DNA from: a bacterium
Lineage (GTDB): Bacteria; Zhuqueibacterota; QNDG01; JAFGCO01
Assembly (NCBI GenBank): GCA_016932575.1
Contig: JAFGCO010000033.1
Location: 1-58,531, forward strand
Length of the DNA stretch: 58,531 bases
Direction: 5' to 3'
A program made the position numbers and the translations under genes. Every line of letters starts with the position of its first letter. Within the stretch, counting starts at the first letter, position 1. The notes beneath the pieces are model-generated. The model ran no database searches, had not been told where the DNA came from, and saw nothing but the letters and a program-made list of their open reading frames with translations. Positions 36,703-45,768 of this stretch are shown here, piece after piece.

Positions 36703-37605
36703 ATGAAGCGTCTTTTACGGATTTTGATTTTATACCCTGTTGTTTTGTTTTCACAGGACATGATCATATCGCTTCAAAACGGAAATGAATGGCTATATTC
36801 AAAAACATTAGAGCGAACTGATATTGATGGTGAAACAACTTACACTGCATCAAAGATCATAAAAACAATTATAGGTGACACGGTCATCAATAATTTAGAT
36901 TATAAAATATTACAAAGTTACAATGAGACAATACCCGATGAAGTCACTTTGGAATTCTGGCGATCTGACAGTCACTGCTTTAACATTTTCGGAAAAGGAA
37001 ATTTATACAACGATCGAATACAAAATGATACTTCATGGACAGATTATGACTGGCCTCCTTCCGTTTACACTTACCAGATATTGATTTACAACGACACTAT
37101 TTTTGGCCAAAGCAGGAAGCTTCAAGAATGGAGGTTGTATGAAAACATAGAAGGCGCCCCTATTGCAAATCAAAGCAGGATAACCAAGACAGCAGAATAT
37201 TTTGGTTTGTTCTCAGAAACGACGAGTTCATTTTTTGAAGGCATGAAGGCAAAATCATCATTATATCTTCAGAGTGCGTTCATTAATGGTGTTTATTATC
37301 AGGTGAACGATACAAATATCGGCTTGGTATCCAAAAAGGATGGCACTTTTATTTTATACCATTGTTACCCGAATCCTTTTAATCCGTCCACACAAATTAA
37401 ATATACTGTGAAGAGATCATGTCGGGTGAGTTTGGTCATTTATAATTTGAGCGGCCACATTGTCAGGGAACTTGTCGATACCTATCAAGAAGCGGGTCAT
37501 TATTCTGTTACTGTAAATATGCAGGAGACACCTTCAGGCGTCTATTTTTATAAAATTTTAATGGGTGATTATCAGGATGTTAAAAAGATGGTGAAAATTG
37601 AGTAA
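36703..37605 (+). CDS. exported protein with T9SS sorting domain
   Basis: This 300-residue protein has a signal peptide (1-18) and a central beta domain (about 20-215) with no known family. The C-terminal T9SS type A domain (about 218-300) has CYPNPFNPSTQIKY and ends SGVYFYKI...KKMVKIE. It is very close in sequence to the sorting domain at the end of the 56473 gene, so the two tails share recent ancestry. Cargo function is unknown. Confidence 0.7.
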   Translation: MKRLLRILILYPVVLFSQDMIISLQNGNEWLYSKTLERTDIDGETTYTASKIIKTIIGDTVINNLDYKILQSYNETIPDEVTLEFWRSDSHCFNIFGKGNLYNDRIQNDTSWTDYDWPPSVYTYQILIYNDTIFGQSRKLQEWRLYENIEGAPIANQSRITKTAEYFGLFSETTSSFFEGMKAKSSLYLQSAFINGVYYQVNDTNIGLVSKKDGTFILYHCYPNPFNPSTQIKYTVKRSCRVSLVIYNLSGHIVRELVDTYQEAGHYSVTVNMQETPSGVYFYKILMGDYQDVKKMVKIE

Positions 37606-37742
37606 ACAGTAAAACTGCAGTTACAACAAGGACAATGGCTTGTACCATGAATTCCAACCGGCAAAGTGATATGAAATAATTTCATTGATTTTATCGGCCA
37701 TGAATCCGGCGTTTGTCATCAGAGGGCACAAAGGAATTTACA

Positions 37743-38276
37743 GTGCATAAAAAACTTCAAAAACTGATTTTTCTTTTGATGGTGTCATTTTTTATCAGCT
37801 GTATTCGGGATAAAAATCCCACAGATACAATAATAAAATATTTTGACCTGGCATTGCTCGATCAACTCGATATAGAAAACTTGTCCGGATTTTGGGCATC
37901 TGATACATTGATTACAAAAATAGATTCAGATTGTTCAACGGCTGTGAACAGTCAGGCATCAGTAATATGTGTCCGGTACAAGTGCAATAATAAACATATC
38001 GGAATTTCTGTGTTTCCCACGCAAGACGCGGCTATATCCGCCATGGAATCGATCATTGATGATGTATCATGTGTGATTCAGAAAGACACAACAAGTTATC
38101 TGCCGGATTTATATTGGTTTTCGGATTGTATCCCTAATATGGTTTTTACAAATAAATGGAATACAATCATTGAAGTGGGGTACTATCATCAGGATTTTGA
38201 AGAGATAAAAGCAGTATTATACGATACCGCATTTGAGATTGCGAATAGGATTGATCAGTTAAGTGATGAATTTTAA
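37743..38276 (+). CDS. lipoprotein, unknown function
   Basis: AAAGGA at 37729-37734 favours a GTG start at 37743 (177 residues). The signal segment ends in VSFFISC (C20). The rest is soluble with several cysteines (DSDCSTAV, VICVRYKCN, DDVSCV, SDCI). No family was recognised. Confidence 0.5.
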   Translation: MHKKLQKLIFLLMVSFFISCIRDKNPTDTIIKYFDLALLDQLDIENLSGFWASDTLITKIDSDCSTAVNSQASVICVRYKCNNKHIGISVFPTQDAAISAMESIIDDVSCVIQKDTTSYLPDLYWFSDCIPNMVFTNKWNTIIEVGYYHQDFEEIKAVLYDTAFEIANRIDQLSDEF

Positions 38277-38337
38277 ACTGCTGGTTTATTCTCTCGGGCT
38301 CGCGGTCAAAAAAGAATAATACGGGGAAAAACAAGAA

Positions 38338-38682
38338 TTGGACAGAACAGCAATGAAGAAAGCGTATAAACGTGTGAAAAAACCAATGGGAGTGTATCGG
38401 ATCATAAATACGCAAAATGATAAGGCCTTTATCGGCTATGCTTTCGATTTAGAAGCAAGAATCAACCGGCATAAAGCCGAACTGAGATTCGGCAGCCATC
38501 GAAATAAGGAATTGCAGGAAATATGGAATTCATCCGGCGATTCTGCTTTTGAATTTGAAGTACTTGATGTGCTGGATCAAGAAGAATACAATCAGACAAA
38601 TGTTGATGAGGAGCTGCATATTCTGGCTGATATGTGGATTCAGAAACTGAAAAAGGCAGGGACTTCTGTCGTGTGCCTGTGA
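38338..38682 (+). CDS. stand-alone GIY-YIG-like nuclease domain
   Basis: This 114-residue protein reads GVYRIINTQNDKAFIGYAF near its start, then LEARINRHKAELRFGSHRNKELQ, with WNSSGDSAFEFEVLDVL, the order and spacing of the GIY-YIG superfamily (GIY, YIG, R-x3-H, and the late acidic residue). The first element is GVY and the second FIG. Stand-alone versions of unknown role are common. The start may be TTG (38338, distant GGGG) or the ATG at 38353. Confidence 0.65.
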   Translation: MDRTAMKKAYKRVKKPMGVYRIINTQNDKAFIGYAFDLEARINRHKAELRFGSHRNKELQEIWNSSGDSAFEFEVLDVLDQEEYNQTNVDEELHILADMWIQKLKKAGTSVVCL

Positions 38683-38800
38683 GAAGAGAACGACAGTGCC
38701 GGATATCTCAAACTTGCTGTTTTTTTAGCTGACAGTTTTCAGGAGAAATGAAAAAAATGCTCATTCAATGATAAATTAAGTAGTACAGGAGGTCAATATT

Positions 38801-38983
38801 ATGGAAAAATCAGACAAACGAAATGACAGGAGCCTCTGGGCTGTTGGTGGAGGTTTATTACTGGGTATGGGTGCCGGTTTTTTCTTTTTACAGAAATCCG
38901 CCCTGGCATTTGTCGGATGTATTATTATCGGTTTAGGGCTCGGCCTGATGGTTACGGCTGTTTTGTCTAAAGTAAAATCATAA
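38801..38983 (+). CDS. small two-helix membrane protein
   Basis: This 60-residue protein starts at an ATG after CAGGAGG. Two hydrophobic helices (12-30, LWAVGGGLLLGMGAGFFFL, and 34-54) are joined by a short turn with a charged N terminus. It resembles small membrane proteins of unknown role found in many phyla. Confidence 0.6.
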   Translation: MEKSDKRNDRSLWAVGGGLLLGMGAGFFFLQKSALAFVGCIIIGLGLGLMVTAVLSKVKS

Positions 38984-39209
38984 AGCCATCATTCAGGTTA
39001 AAACAAACCGGTCAAAAAATTAATTTTCGGGACGACTGCTCCTGGTACGCGGCCTCTGAAACAAGCCTGTTTTCCTCTTAATGCTGTGGGAGAATGCGGT
39101 GATGAGCGGTTTGGGTGAGCCTGCTTTCGCTTTGCTTCAGGAGAACCGGGCACGTGCACAGATATGCCCTTTGAATACGGCTTAGGGCCGCATTGGTTTC
39201 TAAGAAAGG

Positions 39210-39980
39210 ATGAATAACATGAAGCAGTGGTATGAAGAGTTGTTTGAAAATTATAGGATGAAATATGATCATGAGAGTTTCACTCAGGGGACCATCGGGG
39301 AGTGTGATTTTATTGAGAAAGAAATCCACTATAATAAAGAAATCCGAATATTGGATATAGGGTGCGGGACGGGTCGCCACTCCATTGAGTTGGCGAAAAG
39401 AGGATATCATATTGTCGGTATCGATTTGTCAGAATCACTTTTAAAACGGGCAAAAGATAAAGCGTCGGAACAAAATCTTCACGTTGTTTTTCAAAAACAG
39501 GATGCAAGAAAGCTTGCTTTTTCAGAAGAATTTGATCTGATTATTATGCTTTGCGAAGGTGCCTTCCCATTAATGGAAACAGATGAAATGAATTATAAAA
39601 TTCTCCAAAGTGCTTATCATGCTTTAAAAACGGATGGGAAATTCATATTTACTACATTAAACGGATTGTTTCCTTTATTTCATTCTGTCAAAGAATTCCT
39701 TAGCTCAAATACGAAAGAAGGAAATGCCACTTATGGAAATAATACATTTGATTTAATGACATTCAGAGATTATAATACAACCTATATTGTGGATGATCTT
39801 GGAAATAAAAAAGAATTGAAGTGTAATGAACGGTATTATGTTCCATCCGAGATAACCTGGTTGTTAAAAACACTGAAATTTAAAACCATTGATATTTTTG
39901 GGGCCGAACTTGGTGCTTTCAGTCGAGATGATCGATTGTCAACTGAAGATTATGAGATGTTGGTAATAGCAGAAAAATAA
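39210..39980 (+). CDS. class I SAM-dependent methyltransferase
   Basis: AAAGGA precedes the ATG. The 256-residue protein has motif I ILDIGCGTGRHSIELAKRG (about 49-67), the acidic residue of motif II in IVGIDLSESLL, and QDARKLAFSEEFDLIIMLC for motifs III-IV. It belongs to the small-molecule methyltransferase (type 11/25) group. Substrate is unknown, and the flanking genes do not suggest one. Confidence 0.85.
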   Translation: MNNMKQWYEELFENYRMKYDHESFTQGTIGECDFIEKEIHYNKEIRILDIGCGTGRHSIELAKRGYHIVGIDLSESLLKRAKDKASEQNLHVVFQKQDARKLAFSEEFDLIIMLCEGAFPLMETDEMNYKILQSAYHALKTDGKFIFTTLNGLFPLFHSVKEFLSSNTKEGNATYGNNTFDLMTFRDYNTTYIVDDLGNKKELKCNERYYVPSEITWLLKTLKFKTIDIFGAELGAFSRDDRLSTEDYEMLVIAEK

Positions 39981-40165
39981 ATCAAATTCAGTAAAAAAAA
40001 TATCCGGCAAACCGAAAGCCTTAAAACTGATATTAATGATTTTAAATGATGCGTCACTGCCGGTTGTGTGACATGTTTAAGCCAATGGGGTCGAGAGAAA
40101 GAGAGGGATTTGAAATATTGCATGTGGAATCCAGTAACAGATGAATTTGAATGAAGGAGAAAATT

Positions 40166-40585
40166 TTGAAAAAAATGAATGGATGGCTTCTCATAGGGAT
40201 TACTGGAGTGGCCGTGTTTGGATCTCACTTCGGGATTCAATATTTCCGTGCAGTGCGGGGCAGAAACGATATATGGTGGACGCCGAAATCAATGGCTTTG
40301 CCGCTCGATAAGACGAGACAGAACTTCGAGATATTCCTGAACGATGAAACACTGCAGGACCATTTGGCCCGGGGATCCTTACAGGTTACCAATCCAGAGG
40401 GAGAGACTCGCCGGATCGTATCAGACGATGTCACGGCCCGGCTGAACAACTGGTATAAGACCAAAGCTTCTTTGCTCCATTCCGCAATTTTCCCGGCTTT
40501 CTTTCTGGGAATATCTGTAATGTCACTGATTGTGGGAGTGATACGAAGTCTGACAAAAGACAAAACCGTTTTTTTGCGGGCCTGA
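40166..40585 (+). CDS. membrane protein with two helices
   Basis: AAGGAG (40154-40159) lies inside the earliest possible frame, so translation should start at TTG 40166 (139 residues). One helix lies near the N terminus (WLLIGITGVAVFGSHFGI) and one near the C terminus (FPAFFLGISVMSLIVGVI), with an extracytoplasmic segment of about 70 residues between them. No family was recognised. Confidence 0.55.
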   Translation: MKKMNGWLLIGITGVAVFGSHFGIQYFRAVRGRNDIWWTPKSMALPLDKTRQNFEIFLNDETLQDHLARGSLQVTNPEGETRRIVSDDVTARLNNWYKTKASLLHSAIFPAFFLGISVMSLIVGVIRSLTKDKTVFLRA

Positions 40586-40759
40586 TGCAGGCGATGCCTG
40601 ACAGTGGCGACTGACCCGCGGCCATGGGCCGATGATTCTCACAGCCCATCGCCGGATATCCAATCAATTTTCGCGATCTGCTGTTTTTGATGTGCCCTAT
40701 TAAAGGCATTTTCCCCTCGTTCTGCCCGGGTACAATGCAGTATAATAAGGGGGGAAACC

Positions 40760-42268
40760 ATGAAGATATTTTTAAAGATTTCTTCAGGGATTTTATTGTA
40801 TATTTGTATAGTTTTCGCTGTAAATTGTAATAAAAAAAGCCCAACCGAAACAGAACCGTCTGTACCTGCAGGCGACACGCTGTGAGTAGAGGTCAGCGAG
40901 AATGTGCTGGGGTATCCTGAGACCGGTGTGACTGTATATCAAACTCCCGATACCATAGGTTATCTTTATTCTCCCAAATTGGGCAATACCAATTTCAGGG
41001 TCACTTTGGATGGCGTGCAGGTGCCGGACAGCGGATATTTTGTCATGAACCAGAACCACCGGCTGACAGCGACTTGCGAGAATAAAGTGATCTGGAAACT
41101 GGCTCTGGAAAAGCAGGTATATTACAGTTGCCCCGCTGTAGCAGATGACGGTACGATCTATATCAGTACAGGCATTTTCAGGCATACGGATTGGGGCACA
41201 CTGTATGCGGTTGATCCGGACGGAGTCATTAAATGGTCCTATGATTGCGAGTACAATCCCTATTCGCCGGTCATCGGCCGGGAGGGTACTGTTTTTATTC
41301 AGGATTTTCATAATCAGGTTTACGCGGTTGAACCGGATGGAAACCTGAAGTGGAAATTCACTGAGTTTGACAAACCGGTTCATATCTGGTATGATATGGG
41401 ACAGAGAATTCCTGCAGTCGCCACAGATGGCACAGTTTATATCGCAGCGGACGGATTGTATGCGCTGGATCCGGAGACAGGCGACAGAATCTGGCGGTTT
41501 AATCCCATTTACAGTAAATGCTGCAGGCAGTCTCCTGTGATCGGGCCGGATGGCACCATTCACATTTTTATTCACCAGTATGATTTCTATGCGGTGAATC
41601 CGGACGAGACCCAGAAATGGCATGCCCAGCTCGACCATGAAGAAGAAATGTCTTTTGCCTGTCCGGCCATTGATGAAAACGGCAGGCTTTATATCGGGGC
41701 GGAACGGGGGCTGCCCGGCTTTGTCTACTGTTTCGATTCATCCGGTGTAAGGCAGTGGAAGTATTTGGTGAAAGGGGATGGACGGAGGACCGTGAGGGGA
41801 TCACCCGTGATAGCCGAAGACGGAAAGATTATTGTTGCCACCAAGTCGGGGGGCGAAGAAATACCGGCAAAAATCATTGCACTTTCTCCTTATGGAACAA
41901 AAATATGGGAATATATCGTAGAAAATTTCCATGGGCCCGGATCCGCGGATGACGTCTATTCAACGCCATCGATTGGTGCGGACGGCATGCTCTACTTTGG
42001 TTCAGAGACCGAACATTTTTATACGCTGAATCCGGATGGCACACTGAAATGGAAGATCCAGCTGGCGCACGGGATTAATTGGTCCTCTGCAGCGATTACA
42101 GAGGACGGTACGCTCTATATTGGCACACAGGCCCTGACCGTTGAAGAGGATCCCCTAAACGGTGGCAACCTGTATGCAATCCGTACGGAGAGCATGGGAT
42201 ACGCTGCTTCTCCGTGGCCGAGGTTCCGGCAGAATCATAAGAACAATGGCAGATACAATGGTCAATAA
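40760..42268 (+). pseudogene. PQQ-type propeller lipoprotein interrupted by an in-frame TGA
   Basis: An ATG at 40760 after AAGGGGGGAAACC opens a lipoprotein signal (VFAVNC, C23) of 41 codons, then an in-frame TGA (40883-40885). The same frame continues without interruption to 42268 as a propeller: YYSCPAVADDGTIYIST, YSPVIGREGTVFIQD, CCRQSPVIGPDGTIHIF, YSTPSIGADGMLYFGSE, NWSSAAITEDGTLYIGT, and PWPRFRQNHKNNG at the end. The two parts make a sensible single protein of 502 residues. The TGA may be a recent nonsense mutation, a sequencing error or a readthrough site; other genes here use TGA as normal stop. It resembles the 31934 gene. Confidence 0.8.
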
Positions 42269-42535
42269 TATTACATCACCGAATTTTGTATATGGATCGA
42301 AACGCGACCCGTATTTGCTGATTTCTGAAATCGGGTGGAGTCTATTGTCTCTGAAAAATCTGTCCAGCCAGTTCAGCCATTGACTGGACATGACAGCAGC
42401 AGCTGCGTGATTTCCGGCATGAACAGGTTTTATTATATTTTGGTTTTTTAATCACTTTTATGTAAATTCATCCAACCGCAAGTGAGTCAGGCGTTGGCTT
42501 TCGGATACGGACAGAGAGTGGGATGGTCGAAGCGC

Positions 42536-43702
42536 ATGAATCTTGACAGCATTATATTTGAATTAAGCGTGATTATTGTCGGGGCCGCCGCTCTGGGAAC
42601 ATTATTCCTTTTTGCAAAGCAGCCGTTGCTCATTGCCTATATTGCAATCGGTTTTGCTGTCGGTCCCAACGGTTTATCATTGATCCGGAGCACCGACCAC
42701 ATCGCACAGATCGCTCACTTCGGGGTCATCCTCCTTCTGTTTATCATCGGTCTTAATCTGCAACCGGTAAAATTCGTCAGACTATTCAGGCGTACCGCCT
42801 TACTCACGCTTGGCACCTCAATTCTGTTTGCAAGCGTATCCTGTTTTTTCGCCCTGCTTCTCAGGTATGATTGGCACAGTGCCCTGCTTTTCGGCGCGGC
42901 TATGATGTTTTCAAGCACAGTTGTCGGCCTTAAACTTATTCCAACCAATGCTCTGCAGCACAAACGCACAGGCGAACTCATGACCAGTGTGCTTCTACTG
43001 CAAGATCTATTGGCGATTCTTGTCATACTTTTTGTCACCGGAGAAACCAGCGATCATGTGCCGGTGACATTTGCGCTGCTTACAGGAAAATTCGTGTTTC
43101 TCTGCGTTCTGTCGTTCATCTGTATGCGTTATGTGATCGTGCCGTTGCTCACCCGTTTTGATGCGATACAGGAATATACTTTCGTCGCGACGCTGGGATG
43201 GTGCCTTTTTTGGGCAGAGGCCGCTCACTTTTTCGGTCTTTCTTACGAGATAGGTGCTTTCGTTGCCGGCATCTCGATTGCGTCGTGCAAAGCTGCTGTT
43301 GGCATTGCCGAACATCTCAAGCCATTGAGGGAATTCTTCCTGATTCTTTTCTTCTTTGCCGTCGGCGCCGAACTGAATCTTCGAATCCATATACTTCACC
43401 TCGTTGCGGCCCTTGTGTTCGGCGCATTGCTGGTACCCTTCAAAGCTTTTGCGTTTCGCTTTGCATTTCGAAAAGCCGGAGAATCGTTCGGGTTGTCCGG
43501 GGAGCTGGCAGCGCGTTTGGCACAATCCAGCGAGTTTTCGCTTTTGGTCGTGTTCGCTGCTTTATCGGCCGGGGTTCTATCAGCCGAGAAGGGCATGGTG
43601 ATTCAGATTACCACGATTGCCACGTTTATCATTTCAACATACTGGGTGGTGTTTCGATACCCCACACCGATATCAGGGAGCGCGGCGAATCGACAAGACT
43701 GA
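42536..43702 (+). CDS. CPA2-type cation:proton antiporter
   Basis: The ATG at 42536 is the most sensible start (388 residues), although its ribosome site is weak and a GTG at 42482 is possible. About 11-12 hydrophobic helices are seen, with hallmarks of the Na+/H+ exchanger family: LLIAYIAIGFAVGPNGLSLI, FSSTVVGLKLI, LLLQDLLAILVILF and SYEIGAFVAGISIAS. KefB/YbaL-type relatives usually carry a C-terminal RCK (TrkA-N) domain, which is missing here, so either this is the short form or a regulator is encoded elsewhere. Confidence 0.85.
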   Translation: MNLDSIIFELSVIIVGAAALGTLFLFAKQPLLIAYIAIGFAVGPNGLSLIRSTDHIAQIAHFGVILLLFIIGLNLQPVKFVRLFRRTALLTLGTSILFASVSCFFALLLRYDWHSALLFGAAMMFSSTVVGLKLIPTNALQHKRTGELMTSVLLLQDLLAILVILFVTGETSDHVPVTFALLTGKFVFLCVLSFICMRYVIVPLLTRFDAIQEYTFVATLGWCLFWAEAAHFFGLSYEIGAFVAGISIASCKAAVGIAEHLKPLREFFLILFFFAVGAELNLRIHILHLVAALVFGALLVPFKAFAFRFAFRKAGESFGLSGELAARLAQSSEFSLLVVFAALSAGVLSAEKGMVIQITTIATFIISTYWVVFRYPTPISGSAANRQD

Positions 43703-43860
43703 ATCTGGGGATGGAAGATTCAGGACATCGGGCTTTATGATCATTCGGGGCTGTGTCCATGGACGTTTAACAGATGCGGGCTTAAGCCGTCCGCGGATTG
43801 TTTGCACTTGGGCGGGACAATAGTGCGATTAAAGTGTTATGAAATAGAGAATCGGATTAT

Positions 43861-43995
43861 ATGAAACCTAAAATTTATTTTTATTTATTGACTTTTATTT
43901 CAATAATTATTTTTTGTTTTATTGCTTCAATTTTAAGTGATTTATATAGCGATTTTGTATCTCCTGGAATTATTAGAATAATAATTATACATTAA
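43861..43995 (+). CDS. possible 44-residue membrane peptide
   Basis: An ATG at 43861 opens 44 codons with one strong hydrophobic helix (YLLTFISIIIFCFIASIL) and a TAA just before the VapC remnant. No good ribosome site precedes it. It may be the start of a gene truncated by the event that also removed the VapC N terminus. Confidence 0.3.
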   Translation: MKPKIYFYLLTFISIIIFCFIASILSDLYSDFVSPGIIRIIIIH

Positions 43996-44290
43996 TTCAA
44001 TAATTTATATTGAATTATCAATTGGTTTTAATAGAATTGAAGAGCTTGAAGCTGCTATTAATCAGATTGGGATTAAAGTACTGGAAATCCCCAGGGAAGC
44101 CTTGTTTCTTGCTGGGAAGATTTTTCTTGAATATCGAAAAAATAAAGGCACAAAAAATTCTACTCTTCCAGATTTTTTTATCGGGGCACATGCAATAGTG
44201 AATTCTCTTACTTTAGTTACTAGAGACACGGCAAGATTTAAAACCTACTTCCCAAAACTTAGGCTGATTGCTCCAGAAGATAATAGATAA
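43985..44290 (+). pseudogene. vapC: VapC-family PIN toxin, N-terminally truncated
   Basis: The frame from 43985 to the TAA at 44288-44290 reads INSIIYIELSIGFNRIEEL, then PREALFLAGKIFLEYR, LPDFFIGAHAIVNSLTLVTRD and FPKLRLIAPED, which matches the C-terminal two-thirds of VapC-type PIN ribonucleases. The second, third and fourth acidic active-site residues are present (IYIELS, LPDFF, TRD), but the N-terminal strand with the first aspartate (VDTN-like) is missing and the frame is closed upstream by a stop at 43982. No antitoxin gene of the usual kind precedes it. It is almost certainly inactive. Confidence 0.75.
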
Positions 44291-44322
44291 TTTTCTCAGA
44301 ATTCAGATAACGGATTAATAAC

Positions 44323-44586
44323 ATGTCGCATTGGAATCACAGAGTAATAAGAAGGTATGATAAAAAAACTGATACCGCCGTGTTTCAAGTTCATGAAGTC
44401 TTTTACGATGATAATAACAAAATTGACGGATGGTCTGAATGCCCTGTTGAACCAATGGGAGAAACTCTTTCTGAATTGAAAAAAGAACTCGAATATTTTA
44501 TGAAAGCGCTTGAAGAACCTATATTAGAAGAAAAACTTGAAGCGGGTAAACAAAACCTTGTAGAGATAAAAATCAGTGACAGATAA
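44323..44586 (+). CDS. small conserved protein of unknown function
   Basis: This 87-residue acidic protein begins with WNHRVIRRYDKKTDTAVFQ, continues HEVFYDDNNKIDGWSECP and ends with a helix LSELKKELEYFMKALEEP. Proteins of this pattern (WNYRV...HEVYYD...W...P...GE...EL) occur widely in cyanobacteria and proteobacteria, often next to toxin-antitoxin genes, and have no known function. It lies 32 bases after the VapC remnant. Confidence 0.6.
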   Translation: MSHWNHRVIRRYDKKTDTAVFQVHEVFYDDNNKIDGWSECPVEPMGETLSELKKELEYFMKALEEPILEEKLEAGKQNLVEIKISDR

Positions 44587-45046
44587 TGAGACTAATGCAC
44601 GGGATTCAAACACGTGTCTTTTTTTGAGTATTTGAGAGTTCGGTCTAAAATAAGGCAGTCCGAAAATTGTCGGTTGTGTTTGAACCCGTGATAGGGGTTA
44701 TGCTGCAACATAATAACGATAAAAACAAATTCAGTCAACGCAGGTCATTTAACAAAAATCCGATCGTTATATTTCCATTTAATTCTGGAATGATTATTCA
44801 TTCAGGGTTCGGAACATAGCCGATAGTAACAATTTTTCCATGCTTTTTTATCATATTTTTTATTGATTTTCTATAATATTATTTTTAAAATTTAAAAATT
44901 CTTCATGCGCGATAAATGAATCATTTTACTGCGGAAATCAATCATAACGGACAGGTGTAAGCCAGACAATGATCCATATTATAAAGATGCTCATTATTAT
45001 AGAGTAAAAAGTATGAAGCAATTGTATGATAACAGGAGAAAATGTT
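44587..45046. other. intergenic region with conserved promoter block
   Basis: This 460-base gap has no gene. It contains TAGGGGTTATGCTG (44691-44704), also found at 55027, and the promoter at 44863-44891. Confidence 0.4.
44863..44891 (+). promoter_or_regulatory. promoter block TTGATT-17-TAAAAT
   Basis: TTGATT (44863-44868), 17 bases and TAAAAT (44886-44891). The surrounding TTTTTTATTGATTTTCT and ATTATTTTTAAA are shared with the block at 54760. The gene at 45047 would have a leader of about 150 bases. Confidence 0.55.
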
Positions 45047-45592
45047 ATGAAAAAATTTGTAATAATATTGGCTGTTATAGTCTTAATTATTTATTTATGG
45101 GAACCATTGACTCTAATGAATCACAGATATGGCTATATTGATGAGATTGCAGATATTACCGGTAATAAATATAATAATATTAAAGATAAGCATAACAGTA
45201 ATGAAAAATATGATAATTATTTTGATTGGGAATATTACTCGCTGCTTGATTTTCCAGTGAAAGATAAGGATAAAAAAGATGTGCCATCAGTAAGCTTTAG
45301 AAAAAGTCTCTCTTCATATTTCAAAGAAGATGCGATATGTTTTAAGTCTGATACGACAATACTTGTGGGCATTCGTTATTGGTACGATGATATTCATGGC
45401 GTCAGGTCGTATTATCATTATGTCATTGAAAAATGTATTTTAATGAAAAATGGCACCTTTAAATTACGAAGAGATAAAGAAATCATTGCTGATAAAGATA
45501 AAAACATTATAAAGATTATAAATAATAATAGCAGTAACGATTTTTATGATAAAGCGAATCAATGGATTAAAAAGAATATATTTGGAAATTAA
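45047..45592 (+). CDS. exported or membrane-anchored protein, unknown
   Basis: AGGAG at 45032-45036 supports the ATG at 45047 (181 residues). An N-terminal hydrophobic segment (FVIILAVIVLIIYLWEPL) is an anchor or uncleaved signal. The rest is strongly charged and Lys/Asp-rich (KDKDKKDVPS, DKDKNIIK). The gene is AT-rich. No family was recognised. Confidence 0.5.
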   Translation: MKKFVIILAVIVLIIYLWEPLTLMNHRYGYIDEIADITGNKYNNIKDKHNSNEKYDNYFDWEYYSLLDFPVKDKDKKDVPSVSFRKSLSSYFKEDAICFKSDTTILVGIRYWYDDIHGVRSYYHYVIEKCILMKNGTFKLRRDKEIIADKDKNIIKIINNNSSNDFYDKANQWIKKNIFGN

Positions 45593-45768
45593 TAATATCA
45601 ATAAATGTCATTAAGTTGGTTCATAGACATTTCGAGTTTTATGGAATTTCTTTTATGGTATGAATTGCGTTCGCTCTGGCGCGTGATAATCCGCTTTAAT
45701 CCCTGTCTAGGTTATCAGCTTTGATTGCCTGGAATTGAAAAATCCGTGATGATCAAAGGAGGTTTATT

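Noticed and set aside
40883-40885. TGA as selenocysteine codon
   Set aside because: It lies in a linker after a lipobox where no catalytic Cys/Sec is expected, no SECIS-like stem is obvious, and other genes stop at TGA.
44610-44710. Possible tRNA-like or att site near GATTCAAACACG
   Set aside because: No cloverleaf can be drawn and no integrase gene is nearby.
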